This document shows positions 1 through 8,625 of a DNA stretch of 54,460 nucleotides, piece by piece (the stretch's first letter is position 1; each line of letters begins with the position of its first letter). Below the pieces are notes generated by a model that saw only the letters and a list, made by a program, of their open reading frames with translations, searched no databases and was not told where the DNA came from. A program made the position numbers and the translations under genes. Source of the stretch: CAYLJJ01 sp964384025 (GTDB taxonomy: Bacteria > Myxococcota_A > Bradymonadia > UBA7976 > UBA1532); the NCBI GenBank assembly GCA_964384025.1, contig CAYLJJ010000036.1:1-54460 (forward strand). The letters are read 5' to 3'.

Positions 1-99
1 GCTTCGCCGCCGCTGCCCGCTTCACCGCCACCAGCCTCACCGCCGCTGCCCGCTTCACCGCCACCCGCTTCGCCGCCGCTGCCTGCTTCGCCGCCACCT
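1..99 (-). repeat. 33-bp coding tandem repeat, three copies reaching the contig edge
   Basis: Three contiguous 33-bp copies (1-33, 34-66, 67-99) differ at only a few wobble positions. Each encodes an 11-residue Gly-Gly-Gly-Glu-Ala / Gly-Ser-Gly-Gly-Glu-Ala unit of the lipoprotein at the left edge. The assembly probably stopped here because the repeat array is longer than a read, so the true copy number is unknown. Confidence 0.85.
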
Positions 100-248
100 G
101 CAGTAGCACCTGCGCCAGCATCCTCAAAGTTCAAGGAACCTCCGCTGCCGGCAGTACCTCCATCTGCGTCCTCTACGGGCTCGCAGCCTAGGGAGAGGCT
201 TAGGGCCAGAGAGGTGCTCATGATCCAAAAGAGAGGCTGCTTCATCAT
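1..248 (-). CDS. Gly/Ala/Glu-repeat lipoprotein, C-terminus off the window
   Basis: Reading leftward from an ATG at 248, the protein begins MMKQPLFWIM and has a hydrophobic signal ending in a lipobox (LSLG then Cys at about residue 22), so it should be an exported, lipid-anchored protein. After an acidic linker it enters a low-complexity tract of G-G-G-E-A and G-S-G-G-E-A blocks, which continues to the window edge without a stop. A Shine-Dalgarno-like AAGGA lies just upstream of the ATG. Such tracts are often flexible stalks between the lipid anchor and a surface domain; that is inference, because the functional domain is missing. It is truncated by the contig end, not by mutation. Confidence 0.8.
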   Translation of the reverse strand, partial: MMKQPLFWIMSTSLALSLSLGCEPVEDADGGTAGSGGSLNFEDAGAGATAGGGEAGSGGEAGGGEAGSGGEAGGGEAGSGGE

Positions 249-331
249 CTCAATCCTTATCTCTATGCTGATGAACCCCGGGAGGCTAAGGGAATCTCTT
301 TAGACGATCAATCTACATCGGCGCGGCGAAC

Positions 332-1243
332 TCAATCCTCGAAGGGCAGGCGCCCCTCCTCAACCCCTTGAGGATCTTGATGCACCAACACTTGGGCTCC
401 TGGCAGCGCCATACGAACAGCCTCCATCACCGCCTCAGCGATCTTATGAGCCTCTCTCAGGGGCAACTCAGGCTCCATCTCTACATGCAACTCAACAAAA
501 CTGAGGGCTCCTGAGCGCCGTGTTCTCAGATCGTGGAGACCCAAGACTCCCTCACAGCTCAACGCTGAGCTGCGGATCTCTTGGCGCTGCTCCTCAGGCA
601 GCTCCTTATCCATGAGGACATCTAGGCTGCCTCTAGCGATGCTGAGAGCGCTGCGCAAAATCCAGGCAGCGATAAGCAGCGCGATGATGGGATCCACCCA
701 ATCCCAGCCCAGCCTCACCAAAAAGAGGCTGAGCATTACCCCCAAGTTGAGAATCAGATCGCTCTCATAGTGGAGAGCATCGGCGCGCACCGCCAGAGAG
801 TCTGTTTGGCGGATCACCAACTTTAAGAAGAGCACCAAACCAAGGGTCATCAAGGTTGAGATTCCCATGATGATCAAACCCAAACCGATCTGCTCTACAG
901 GGCGCGGATTAAAGAGGCGCTCAACCCCCTGAAGGAGGAGGAAGGCCGCTGATCCGGTGATAAAAGCGCCCTGAGCGAGGCCAGAGAGAGCCTCCATCTT
1001 TCCATGACCATAGCGATGCTCCTCATCGGCAGGGCTGAGAGCTTGGCGGAGAGCTAAGAGATTGATCAGCGAGGCCCCCGCGTCCAGGACAGAGTCTCCC
1101 AGAGCGCTCAGCAGGCTCACCGCGTCGCTGAGAAACCAAGCGAAGGTCTTGAGGAGGATAAGAGAGATGGCGACGCTCAAAGAGGCCCAACCCGCCATCT
1201 TGATGAGCCTCTTGCGACGATCATCTAAATCATTGAATTCCAT
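332..1243 (-). CDS. fieF: Cation diffusion facilitator, FieF-type metal/proton antiporter
   Basis: At 303 aa this is a normal length for the CDF family, which exports divalent metals (Zn, Fe) across the inner membrane in exchange for protons. Site-A ligands are visible as D49 and D53 in TM2 (SALGDSVLDAGAS) and H157 and D161 in TM5 (ADALHYESD), the pattern of E. coli FieF. The loop HRYGHGK (H75, H79) and a C-terminal cytoplasmic domain with His residues near 236, 252, 265 and 287 (ending HQDP) also fit. A good Shine-Dalgarno (GGGAG) sits about 7 nt before the ATG. It stands alone between the repeat lipoprotein and the HDOD gene. The family is secure; metal specificity cannot be read from sequence. 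Confidence 0.9.
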   Translation of the reverse strand: MEFNDLDDRRKRLIKMAGWASLSVAISLILLKTFAWFLSDAVSLLSALGDSVLDAGASLINLLALRQALSPADEEHRYGHGKMEALSGLAQGAFITGSAAFLLLQGVERLFNPRPVEQIGLGLIIMGISTLMTLGLVLFLKLVIRQTDSLAVRADALHYESDLILNLGVMLSLFLVRLGWDWVDPIIALLIAAWILRSALSIARGSLDVLMDKELPEEQRQEIRSSALSCEGVLGLHDLRTRRSGALSFVELHVEMEPELPLREAHKIAEAVMEAVRMALPGAQVLVHQDPQGVEEGRLPFED

Positions 1244-1279
1244 CGAATTGCTCCCGGTTAGAGTGTAAGAGCGCTGACC

Positions 1280-2134
1280 TCAAAAAGCTTCCAACAGTAA
1301 CCCCTGCACCTCTCCCCGCAGCTCTATCCAGCGCCTGTTGTTGATCTTGAGCAGGGCGCAGGCTTTGCGCAACTCCTCTCTGGAGCTGAGATCCTTTCCG
1401 GGCATGATCACTGGCTTACGTGGGGTGGAGGGATCAGCGCCGATCAGAGGAGCAAACTCAAAGGCGAAGCGCTCAGCGACGATGTTAAGGGCGCTTTGAG
1501 GGCCGGTGTTTAGATGGTGAGCGCCTAAGAGCTTTTGGAAACAGCGCGGCAACCGCCAGAGCCGCGCCAAGGCCGCCGAGGAGGCTGCATGGATGCGACG
1601 CACCTCAGGCCAAGCTTGAGCAAGAGAGGGTCCCCCTTCCATCTCCGAGAGGGTTACAAAGAGCCCCGCCATACCCACATCATGGAGCAGACCCAAGAGA
1701 AAAGCCTGCTCCTGATCTTGCCCAAACAGCCGGGCGAGATGACGGGCGGCCAAAGCGGTGGAGACGGAGTGGAGTCGAAGCCGCTCCATCGCTTCTGTAT
1801 AATCTGGGACCTGGAAGAGACGGGTGTTGAGGGAGACCTCAAAGAGGAGCCCTCGCAAGGCACGAACGCCCAGGCGCTTGAGAGCCCAAGAGAGGCTGAG
1901 CCGCTTCTGAGGGCTGCTTTTGGAACAGGCTCGCATAAGCAGCTTAGCGCAGAGCAGAGGATCCCGCTCCAAGAGCGCGCGGATCTCCTCCTCGCTGGCC
2001 TCGCTCTCCTGAGAGAGAGCCATGATCTCCACAGCGATAACGGGCTGCAGGGGGGGTTGGTAACGGGGGGCTCGAAAATGTCCTAAGAGCTGACGACTTA
2101 ACTCTACAGGATCAAATATGTCGTGCGCTGGCAT
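1280..2134 (-). CDS. HDOD-domain protein
   Basis: A 284-aa soluble protein. Residues ~20-230 fit an HDOD domain, an HD-fold variant used as a signalling scaffold: a Pro-rich entry (PPLQPVIAVEIMALS), the ALLERDPLLCAKLLMRA helix, and a late LLHDVG segment. That segment is all that remains of the HD metal site, as is usual in HDOD proteins, which mostly lack phosphohydrolase activity. The C-terminal ~50 residues are unassigned. It diverges from the phosphodiesterase gene at 2185. Role inferred only at the level of regulation; no neighbour pins down a pathway. Confidence 0.8.
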   Translation of the reverse strand: MPAHDIFDPVELSRQLLGHFRAPRYQPPLQPVIAVEIMALSQESEASEEEIRALLERDPLLCAKLLMRACSKSSPQKRLSLSWALKRLGVRALRGLLFEVSLNTRLFQVPDYTEAMERLRLHSVSTALAARHLARLFGQDQEQAFLLGLLHDVGMAGLFVTLSEMEGGPSLAQAWPEVRRIHAASSAALARLWRLPRCFQKLLGAHHLNTGPQSALNIVAERFAFEFAPLIGADPSTPRKPVIMPGKDLSSREELRKACALLKINNRRWIELRGEVQGLLLEAF

Positions 2135-2139
2135 CCCTT

Positions 2140-2163
2140 GAGGGCCTCGGTTACAAGGCCCTC
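2140..2163. promoter_or_regulatory. Inverted repeat in a divergent intergenic region
   Basis: A perfect 7-bp inverted repeat, GAGGGCC (2140-2146) and GGCCCTC (2157-2163), with a 10-bp spacer lies in the 50-bp gap between two divergent starts (2134 and 2185). It could be an operator or a leader hairpin. There is no T tract, so it is not a typical terminator. Confidence 0.35.
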
Positions 2164-2184
2164 TAACTTGAGAGGAGTGAAGCG

Positions 2185-3081
2185 ATGGGGAAGAGGAGAA
2201 AGAAGCGGCGCAAGCTGCTCTGGTTTTTGGCTCTGCCTCTCTCAGGGCTCCTGGGAGGAGTGACCCTCTCCTACCAGGGGCGAGGTGAGGGGCTCCACCT
2301 CAAACGCTCCAAGGAGCACAAGCCCCAGCCCGCCTCAGGCGCCTTTGTGCATGTACTCAGCCTTAACCTTGCGCATGGTCGCGGAGGCTCCTTTCATCAG
2401 CTCTTTCTCTCTCAAGCACGCATCAAGAAGAACCTAAAACGCATCGCCAAGCTGCTCAGAAAACAGAGGCCTCAAATCGTCGCTCTTCAAGAGATCGACG
2501 GCCCCTCCTTCTGGAGCGCTCCGCTTGAGCAGGGAGAGTATCTGGCTCGGGAGGCGGGCTTCTCCGCCTCAGCGCGAGGACATCATGTTCAGACCCTGCG
2601 CCTAGACTACGGCACCGCCCTCCTCAGTCGCTTGCCCCTCAAGGAGGCTCGCTCATTCACCTTCCCCGCCTCACCGCCTACCTTCTCAAAGGGATTTGTA
2701 CTGGCCAACTTGGAGCACTCAGGCTCCAGAACAGGTCGCTTGGATGTTGTCTCCCTCCATCTAGACTTTGCCCGCAGCGCTGTACGACGTGCTCAGATCG
2801 ATCACCTCATTGAGGTCCTGAGAGATCGTTCAGATCCCCTGATCATCATGGGCGACTTCAACGCCACCTGGGAGGATCAGGGTCTCCTCCCACAGCTCTG
2901 TAAGGCCCTCAAGCTGCATACTTGGAAACCTGAGGCCCCAGGGTTGATCACCTTCCCTGCCTTCAAGCGTCGCATCGACTGGATCTTGGCTTCTACAGAG
3001 CTTGAGTTTGTTGAACATCAAATCTTCGATGAGGCGCTTTCTGATCATCGCGCCCTCTCTGCTCGGCTGCGCTTCAGATGA
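2185..3081 (+). CDS. Endonuclease/exonuclease/phosphatase (EEP) family protein, membrane-anchored
   Basis: 298 aa. A basic N-terminus (MGKRRKKRRK) and a hydrophobic stretch to ~residue 30 form an uncleaved anchor or signal. The rest is a complete EEP fold (DNase I/Mg-dependent phosphodiesterase): LSLNLAHGRG, the metal-binding Glu in ALQEID, the GDFNATWED motif, IDWILAS and the terminal SDHRALSA His. These active-site motifs are all present, so it should be active on the outer side of the inner membrane. Substrate is unknown; family members cut nucleic acids, sphingomyelin or phosphoinositides. Strong RBS (GAGGAG) before ATG. It overlaps the next gene by ATGA. Confidence 0.85.
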   Translation: MGKRRKKRRKLLWFLALPLSGLLGGVTLSYQGRGEGLHLKRSKEHKPQPASGAFVHVLSLNLAHGRGGSFHQLFLSQARIKKNLKRIAKLLRKQRPQIVALQEIDGPSFWSAPLEQGEYLAREAGFSASARGHHVQTLRLDYGTALLSRLPLKEARSFTFPASPPTFSKGFVLANLEHSGSRTGRLDVVSLHLDFARSAVRRAQIDHLIEVLRDRSDPLIIMGDFNATWEDQGLLPQLCKALKLHTWKPEAPGLITFPAFKRRIDWILASTELEFVEHQIFDEALSDHRALSARLRFR

Positions 3082-3467
3082 GACGGCCTCCTCTGCGCTG
3101 GGGTGTACTCCTCTACCTCTCCACTGCTCTCGCTGACATCTGGATGACCCTCAAGGGGATGGAGGGGGAGCTGATGATGGAGGGCAACCCCATCATGCGA
3201 GCGATGATGTCTTGGCTGGGCCCAGAGCTGGGGATCTGCCTGAACAAGAGCTTGGTGTTTCTATTCTGTGTGCTCTTGGCGATCACCCTGGAGCCTGAGA
3301 TCAAACGGCGAGCATCCTGGATCGAGAAGATCCCGATGACCCCTTGGAGCCGTGCCTGGATGAGATCAAAAGATCGCTCCTGGATCAGCTATATTCCTCT
3401 CTATATGGCGGGGATAAGTCAGGGCTTAGCGGCCCTCAGCTGGCTCCTCCTGCCTCAGCTGCTCTAG
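3078..3467 (+). CDS. Small polytopic membrane protein, DUF5658-like
   Basis: 129 aa starting with ATG inside the stop of the EEP gene (4-bp overlap), so the two are translationally coupled. It has three likely TM helices (about 8-22, 50-72, 108-127). The pattern D-x(2-3)-T near residue 20 followed by E-x-NP (EGNPIMRAM) resembles DUF5658 membrane proteins; this is recalled, not searched. No catalytic residues are apparent. Confidence 0.6.
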   Translation: MRRPPLRWGVLLYLSTALADIWMTLKGMEGELMMEGNPIMRAMMSWLGPELGICLNKSLVFLFCVLLAITLEPEIKRRASWIEKIPMTPWSRAWMRSKDRSWISYIPLYMAGISQGLAALSWLLLPQLL

Positions 3468-3476
3468 CTGGAAGGC

Positions 3477-4154
3477 TCAACCCTCCCAGCGATAGCCCAC
3501 TCCCCGAACGGTGCGAATTCTCCAAGAAGCTCCTCGCCTCCAAGCCAACTTCTTCTTCAAGCTGAAGACGAAGTTATCCACGGTGCGAGGATCCACCACC
3601 ACCTCTCGCCCCCAAACTTCATCCAAGATCTCATCTCGGCTCAGGGCTTGGTTGGAGCGCTTCAAGAAGAGGTGTAGGAGATTAAACTCTGTCCGAGTCA
3701 GCTCGATCCGCTCGGGACCTCGGCTGAGGCTCCGTGCCTTGGGATCTAAGCAGAACTCTCCAAAGCGCAGCGTTAAGGAGCATTTGCTCCTCAGGCGGCG
3801 CCTCAGGAGTGCTTGGATTCGAGCCAACAACTCTCTCAGGCGATAGGGTTTAGAGAGGTAGTCGTCGGCGCCCTCGGAGAAGCCTCGTAACAGATCATCC
3901 TCTAGGCTGCGGGCGGTGAGCATCAGGATCATCGCCTCTCCCCCCTGCTCACGATAGCCACGGCAGAGCTGATAGCCATCACCGTCAGGGAGCATGATGT
4001 CGAGGATGATCAGGTCCCAGGGTTGGACCATCGCTTGACGCGCCGCCTGAGCGGTGGCTACAGCCAGCACCTCATAGCCCTCCTCCTCTAGGTTGTCCTC
4101 TAGGGTGACGCGGAGGTTCTCCTCATCCTCGACCAATAAGATATTCGCGTTCAT
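3477..4154 (-). CDS. OmpR/PhoB-family response regulator
   Basis: 225 aa. Receiver domain 1-120 with acidic pocket at D10/E11, phospho-acceptor D52 (LIILDIMLPD), the Thr of MLTARS and the Lys of YLSKPYR. The C-terminal ~95 residues are a winged-helix DNA-binding domain (LTRTEFNLLHLFL ... VDNFVFSLKKKL ... IRTVRGVGYRW). It is the last gene of a four-gene minus-strand operon and overlaps its cognate kinase gene by 4 bp. It should be phosphorylated by that kinase and control transcription; targets are not visible. Confidence 0.93.
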   Translation of the reverse strand: MNANILLVEDEENLRVTLEDNLEEEGYEVLAVATAQAARQAMVQPWDLIILDIMLPDGDGYQLCRGYREQGGEAMILMLTARSLEDDLLRGFSEGADDYLSKPYRLRELLARIQALLRRRLRSKCSLTLRFGEFCLDPKARSLSRGPERIELTRTEFNLLHLFLKRSNQALSRDEILDEVWGREVVVDPRTVDNFVFSLKKKLAWRRGASWRIRTVRGVGYRWEG

Positions 4155-5911
4155 CCCCCTCCTCCTTTTCTAAAACGCAGCTCAAAGCAGCTGCCCTCAG
4201 GGCCACTCTCCATCAACTGGATGCTGCCCCCATGCAGCTCCATGATGCGGCGACAGATGGCCAGCCCCAAGCCGCTCCCACGCCCTGTCTCTCCTCGATG
4301 AAAGGCCTGAAAGAGCTTAGGCCTCAGCGCAGGGGGGATCCCAGGACCATTGTCCCTAAAACGTAGGCGCGGCCCCTCTAGAATTTGAACCCAGATCTGC
4401 AGCGGACGGCGCTGGACATACTGGCATGCGTTGCGGCCCAGGTTGAGGAGAAGGAGCAGCAGCAGCTCTGGATCCCCCTTCAGATGAGCCTCTCCTCCCT
4501 GCTCCCAGAGCAGCTCCAAAGGGCTCTGTGCTCTCAAACGCTCCTCTGCCTGACGCAGCAGGTTCTCTAGACGCAGCGGGCGGATCTGGAGCCGCCAGCG
4601 CCCGCTCTCTAGGCGGTTGAAGGAGAGGATGTTCTCTACCAGAAAGCTCAGTCCTTCAAGCTCTCTGAGCATCCGACTGGGGTAGTCGCGGGCCTTAGGC
4701 AGGCCCTTGAGCCTGCGTTCCAGGGTCTCAGCCATCAGCTGGAGAGAGGCGAGCGGAGTGCGCAGCTCATGGCTCACCGTAGCGACAAACTCCGCTTTGA
4801 GGGACAACAGGCTGCGCTCTCTTCTCCAGGAGAGGAGCCCAAAGAGCGAGAGCAGCAGGAGCGAGAGGAGGCTGAAGATCAAGAGCAGGCGCTTGCCCCC
4901 ATAGGCGGCCTGAGCGGCCTGAGCCTCTTGAACCCAGATGGGAGAGTCCAGGCTCAAGGAGAGGGGGTTGAGGCTGCGCAGCCGAAGTTGAGCTTTAGGA
5001 TCAGACAAACCTTGAACTTTCATCCTCTCAGAGAGGCTCAAGAGCTGCGCCTCTAAATCCAGACGAAGCCCCCAGAGCCGCTCCTCCTCTTGAGCCAGAA
5101 ACCAGCCCCCTGGATGGAGCCCTGGCTCAGGCGGAGGTAGAGACTGTTCCTGATCTTTGAGGCGCTCTTGAAAGGCTTGGTGAGGGAGCTGAGCGGCTTG
5201 AGAGAGCTGGAGGCAGCGCTGCGCTAGGAACTCAAAGTCAGGCGCGCTAAACGCAGTTCGTCTGCGAAGGAGCCGCAATTGAAGAGCTTCTAAGCGTTGG
5301 CCTTGTGCGCTGGAGAGCCCTTCAAAGAGAAGCATCCTTAGGAGCTGAGGAGCGGGACGCGCACGCTCTATAAAGCGACTCAACTGCGCCAGACTCAGGG
5401 GAATCTCTCGCTCAGCGGAGAGCAGATGTCGCGTCTTATGGCTGAGGAGGTGGCGATAGGCTTGAGAGATCGACTCAGCTGTTCCCTGCTTTAAGGCTCT
5501 GAGAAAGGTGTTGTGGAGCTGAAGCCTCTGGAGCCAGGGGCCTGAGCCCTCCAGCGGGAGAGGCTTTAAGGCTCGCTGGTAGAGTTCCTGGGCTCTGCGA
5601 CCCTGCCCCTCGCGGTGCTGAAGAGGACGGGGTAGGCGTCGCTCTCCTCCAATAATGAGGAGGAGATCTCGCTCTTCGCGCAGAGGATCTCTGAGCGCCT
5701 CTTGGAGTTGAGGCTCTGCTGCCCTGAGTTGGCTCTCTAAGATCTGAAAGAGGGCCAGCTGAGCATATCGCTCCAGGGCCTCTCTGCGGATCGAGCTGCT
5801 CTCTAAACTCTGTACGCGCTCTTGAGAGAACAGGCTCTGGAGAGAGAGGGCCAAGAGCGCCAAACCAGAGAGGGCGGTTAATAGAAGCAGCCCAAGCCCT
5901 AAGCGCTTCAT
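4151..5911 (-). CDS. Membrane sensor histidine kinase
   Basis: 586 aa. An N-terminal TM helix (~4-24) and a second TM near 340-360 (LLLIFSLLSLLLLSLFGLL) enclose a ~310-residue Leu/Gln/Arg-rich extracytoplasmic sensor region of unrecognised fold. Then comes a HisKA domain with phospho-acceptor H381 (FVATVSHELRTP) and a HATPase with N box (NLGRNACQYV), DNGPGIP and GSGLGLAIC. It overlaps both neighbours by 4 bp (ATGA), which indicates a single transcript and tight coupling to the response regulator and to the YfbK-like lipoprotein. That lipoprotein is a natural candidate for a signal input partner (inference). Confidence 0.93.
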   Translation of the reverse strand: MKRLGLGLLLLTALSGLALLALSLQSLFSQERVQSLESSSIRREALERYAQLALFQILESQLRAAEPQLQEALRDPLREERDLLLIIGGERRLPRPLQHREGQGRRAQELYQRALKPLPLEGSGPWLQRLQLHNTFLRALKQGTAESISQAYRHLLSHKTRHLLSAEREIPLSLAQLSRFIERARPAPQLLRMLLFEGLSSAQGQRLEALQLRLLRRRTAFSAPDFEFLAQRCLQLSQAAQLPHQAFQERLKDQEQSLPPPEPGLHPGGWFLAQEEERLWGLRLDLEAQLLSLSERMKVQGLSDPKAQLRLRSLNPLSLSLDSPIWVQEAQAAQAAYGGKRLLLIFSLLSLLLLSLFGLLSWRRERSLLSLKAEFVATVSHELRTPLASLQLMAETLERRLKGLPKARDYPSRMLRELEGLSFLVENILSFNRLESGRWRLQIRPLRLENLLRQAEERLRAQSPLELLWEQGGEAHLKGDPELLLLLLLNLGRNACQYVQRRPLQIWVQILEGPRLRFRDNGPGIPPALRPKLFQAFHRGETGRGSGLGLAICRRIMELHGGSIQLMESGPEGSCFELRFRKGGGG

Positions 5912-7254
5912 GGCGCCAAGATGGGCAGCCTTTCAAAACCCAGGCTGGCCCGCTGCGCTGCCCAAGGGTCCGAGCGTTGGTCCAGGTGTAGGGCGCGCTC
6001 AATGCTCCGGCTCAGGAGAGGAGGGGCTTGGATCTGCTGCGCTCTGAGGAGGAGATCTTGATAGCTTAGGGCGCTGGCCCAATAACCTCCCCGCAGCTTC
6101 TCAGCGAAGGTAGCTGCTAAGAGAGCGTGTTCTAGCTCTGGCTGCGCTGTTGTGTTGAGGTGTTGGAGGCGCTGGCTGAGGCGCTGAGGTTCTCCAGAAG
6201 AGTCCTCAAACTCCAGGCGAAGCTCTCCCAGAGAGGCATCCAGCTCTGCGCCCTCTTGAAGTTTTAGCTCCAAGAGCAGCAAGAGGCGCTGCCCGCTCAG
6301 CAGGTCCCCTCCGCTGGAGAGCGCCCCTTTCGCTCCAGAGAGGCGGCTCTCATAGCCCAGGAGGCGATAGCGTAGGACCGTTCGGGGCTCAAAACGCAGC
6401 TGGGCTCGCAGCTTATGCATCACCCGAGGCGCCAGGAGCGGCGCTTTGGGGTTGGGGTTAAAGAGATAGGGCGCCCCGCTGGCTTGAGCATAGGCCAGCA
6501 GCGCGGCGTCATGGTAGGGCCTGGAGGGCTCCTCTCTCCCAAGAAGGAGCAGAGAACTCTCTCCCATGGAGGGCGGAGGCAGCGGTAGGTCACCGCCATC
6601 CCCGATATAGATCAAGCGAAGATCGATCTCAGGACCAGAGAGCTGAGGGGCTCGCGCCAGGAGGCTCAGCAGTGAAGGAGGAGAGCGTCGTAGATCTTGA
6701 AGCGGGAGCAGGTCTCCCGAGCGCAGCGGACCACCGTTGATGGAGAGACGATCTGAGGAACTCAGCGGGAGGGAGCTGAGGAGAGCCTCCTGCTCCTCAA
6801 CCCTAGAGAGGATCAAGAGGTTATAGGGCCTGCGCTGCTCTTGAGGAGCTGAGATCTTCAGCGCCAAGATCTGATGATCTGGACGATCGGGGCTCTTGAA
6901 GAGGCTCCCTTGGATAATCGCGCTCCCTGAGGATTGGAGCTGAGCGTGAATAAACTCTTCTACGCGGATCCCCGCCGGATCGGGCAACAGACCTCGCTCC
7001 AGAGCGCTTAGGCTGAGGCTCCAAGAGGCTGTATCAGCGCTCAGCCCCAACTCCAAGAGAGGACGCTCCAAGGTCTCCACGCTGGGGTTAACCCCATAGC
7101 GCTGAAAGATAGGTGCTGGGTAGAGCCCCTGCTGGATAATCCGCAGCTCTGCAAAGTTAGGGAGGGGCGATGAGGGCCTCTGAGAGCTGGGCACGAGCGC
7201 GCCTCCACAGGCGTTTAAGAGGAGGAAAAGCAGCAGCTTTGGGCTGAGACGCAT
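5908..7254 (-). CDS. YfbK-like lipoprotein with a degenerate vWA core
   Basis: 448 aa. Lipobox LLNAC puts the mature N-terminal Cys at 16. Residues ~55-105 match the N-terminal domain that precedes vWA in YfbK-type proteins (LSADTASW ... ALERGLLPDPAGIRVEEFI). Residues ~275-335 match the C-terminal YfbK domain (LRFEPRTVLRYRLLGYESR). The intervening segment sits where the vWA domain should be: NLLILSRVEEQ occupies the first strand, where intact proteins have a D-x-S-x-S metal-binding motif, and RLIYIGDGGDL the later strand. The MIDAS motif is therefore missing. It is probably a folded, metal-independent binding protein in the periplasm or on the outer membrane. It lies between a Ser/Thr kinase gene (9 bp upstream) and the histidine kinase gene (4-bp overlap). 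Confidence 0.7.
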   Translation of the reverse strand: MRLSPKLLLFLLLNACGGALVPSSQRPSSPLPNFAELRIIQQGLYPAPIFQRYGVNPSVETLERPLLELGLSADTASWSLSLSALERGLLPDPAGIRVEEFIHAQLQSSGSAIIQGSLFKSPDRPDHQILALKISAPQEQRRPYNLLILSRVEEQEALLSSLPLSSSDRLSINGGPLRSGDLLPLQDLRRSPPSLLSLLARAPQLSGPEIDLRLIYIGDGGDLPLPPPSMGESSLLLLGREEPSRPYHDAALLAYAQASGAPYLFNPNPKAPLLAPRVMHKLRAQLRFEPRTVLRYRLLGYESRLSGAKGALSSGGDLLSGQRLLLLLELKLQEGAELDASLGELRLEFEDSSGEPQRLSQRLQHLNTTAQPELEHALLAATFAEKLRGGYWASALSYQDLLLRAQQIQAPPLLSRSIERALHLDQRSDPWAAQRASLGFERLPILAP

Positions 7255-7263
7255 AGAGAGCCC

Positions 7264-8625
7264 TCAATCGATAAGCCAACCCAGAAGGAGCCCAACAGAG
7301 ACCGCACCCAGGAGCGCCAAAGTGAAGAGGAGGCGCTCTCGCCGAGACTTGAGAACGCCTGTAGTGGGAGGGATTATCTTCGGTTCAAGAACGGGCTGGG
7401 ATTCCTCCAGATCTGGCGTGGCAGGACCCAGAGCCTCCATCACCTCCTCGAGCGCTAGGGCCTGGATGGGAGACTCTGGCTCTTGAGGCCCCTCAAGATC
7501 TTCCTCTGTAGGATCCAAGAGAGCCTCAGCTTCCAGAGCACAGCTCTCTGGGGGCTGCTCCTCATCATCTGGGGGCTGCTCATCATTCCAGCGCTGCTCG
7601 GGGAGCCGTAGATCCAGGATCGTGGGGTCCATAGAGCCCTCCTCAAGCTTCAGCTCACCCCTCTGGGACTGTGGAGGAGGAGGAAACTGTGGAGGGGGAG
7701 GAAACTGTGGAGGGGGAGCGTTCTCCAGGGCGATTTGAGGAACTTGAGTAGGGATCGGAGAGGGGTAGGGTTGCCGAAGCTGCTCATCTGGCATCCCTCC
7801 CAGAGCCTCTAACATCTCCAGGGCAGAAGAGAAGCGCTCTTCGATCTTTGGCTTTACCGCCCGCTCCAAGGTCGCTGCCAGATAGTCAGGGATCGGCTCG
7901 CCGCTGTGGTTGAGTTTAAGGAGAGGACGTGCTTGATGAAGATGGGCTTCACAGATCTCAAGGGGAGAGCCCAGTCCAATAAAGTGATCTCCTAGGAGGA
8001 GGCAGTAGCCCATCAGCCCCAAGGCGTAGAGATCAGTACGCCCATCCACAGGACGTCGATACCACTGCTCTGGAGCCATAAAGCGGGGGCTGCCAAAGAC
8101 CTGATCATGCAGGGTCAAGAGGCTGGCTTCAAAAGAGGTGCTCTTGGTCAGGCCAAAGTCAATGATCTTGACGAAGGGGCCATCGCTGCGCTCTTGGAGG
8201 ATCACGTTTCCGGGCTTTAAATCTCGGTGGAGGATCCCCAAACGATGACAATCGGCGATGCCCGCTAAGAGCTGCTTGATGATCAGCTCAACTTCGAGGA
8301 CACTAAAGCGGCGCTCACCCAGGAGCAGATCCAAGGGCTTGCCCTCCAGAAACTCCATCACCATCACTGGAGTGGCATCTCCAAGGACATCATAATCCAG
8401 CAGCTTGATCAGGTTGGGGTGCTGAAGTTGAAAGGCTGCCAAAGCTTCTCTCTGGAAGCGGCGGCGGAGGCGTTTAAAGTCGTTGTGGTTGTCTAAGACC
8501 TTGACCGCGACAGGGATCTCAAGGCGTAGGTCGAGGGCACGATAGACGGTACCCATCCCCCCTGAGCCGATCCGCTCCTGTACGAGGTATTTGCCGAAGA
8601 GGGTTTCACCGATCAGCTCTAACAT
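7264..8625 (-). CDS. Hanks-type Ser/Thr protein kinase with C-terminal TM
   Basis: 453 aa from the ATG at 8625. A GTG at 8685 would add 20 residues with no kinase homology, and neither start has a good RBS. Kinase domain ~1-275: glycine loop IGSGGMGTVYRA, VAVKVL Lys, catalytic loop HRDLKPGN, DFGLT, and the APEQW activation segment. Then come a Pro/Gln-rich repeat, an acidic linker and one C-terminal TM helix (LLFTLALLGAVSVGLLLGW), so the kinase faces the cytoplasm with almost nothing outside. First gene of the operon continuing into the YfbK-like lipoprotein, histidine kinase and response regulator, suggesting cross-talk between Ser/Thr and two-component signalling. Confidence 0.9.
   Translation of the reverse strand: MLELIGETLFGKYLVQERIGSGGMGTVYRALDLRLEIPVAVKVLDNHNDFKRLRRRFQREALAAFQLQHPNLIKLLDYDVLGDATPVMVMEFLEGKPLDLLLGERRFSVLEVELIIKQLLAGIADCHRLGILHRDLKPGNVILQERSDGPFVKIIDFGLTKSTSFEASLLTLHDQVFGSPRFMAPEQWYRRPVDGRTDLYALGLMGYCLLLGDHFIGLGSPLEICEAHLHQARPLLKLNHSGEPIPDYLAATLERAVKPKIEERFSSALEMLEALGGMPDEQLRQPYPSPIPTQVPQIALENAPPPQFPPPPQFPPPPQSQRGELKLEEGSMDPTILDLRLPEQRWNDEQPPDDEEQPPESCALEAEALLDPTEEDLEGPQEPESPIQALALEEVMEALGPATPDLEESQPVLEPKIIPPTTGVLKSRRERLLFTLALLGAVSVGLLLGWLID
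7668..7718 (-). repeat. 18-bp coding repeat (Pro-Pro-Pro-Pro-Gln-Phe)
   Basis: Two full 18-bp units (7668-7685, 7686-7703) and a partial third encode tandem Q-F-P-P-P-P blocks in the linker of the Ser/Thr kinase. The repeat may vary in copy number between strains. Confidence 0.7.

Noticed and set aside
1..99. CRISPR array
   Set aside because: The 33-bp units are contiguous with no spacers and code for a Gly/Ala/Glu repeat.
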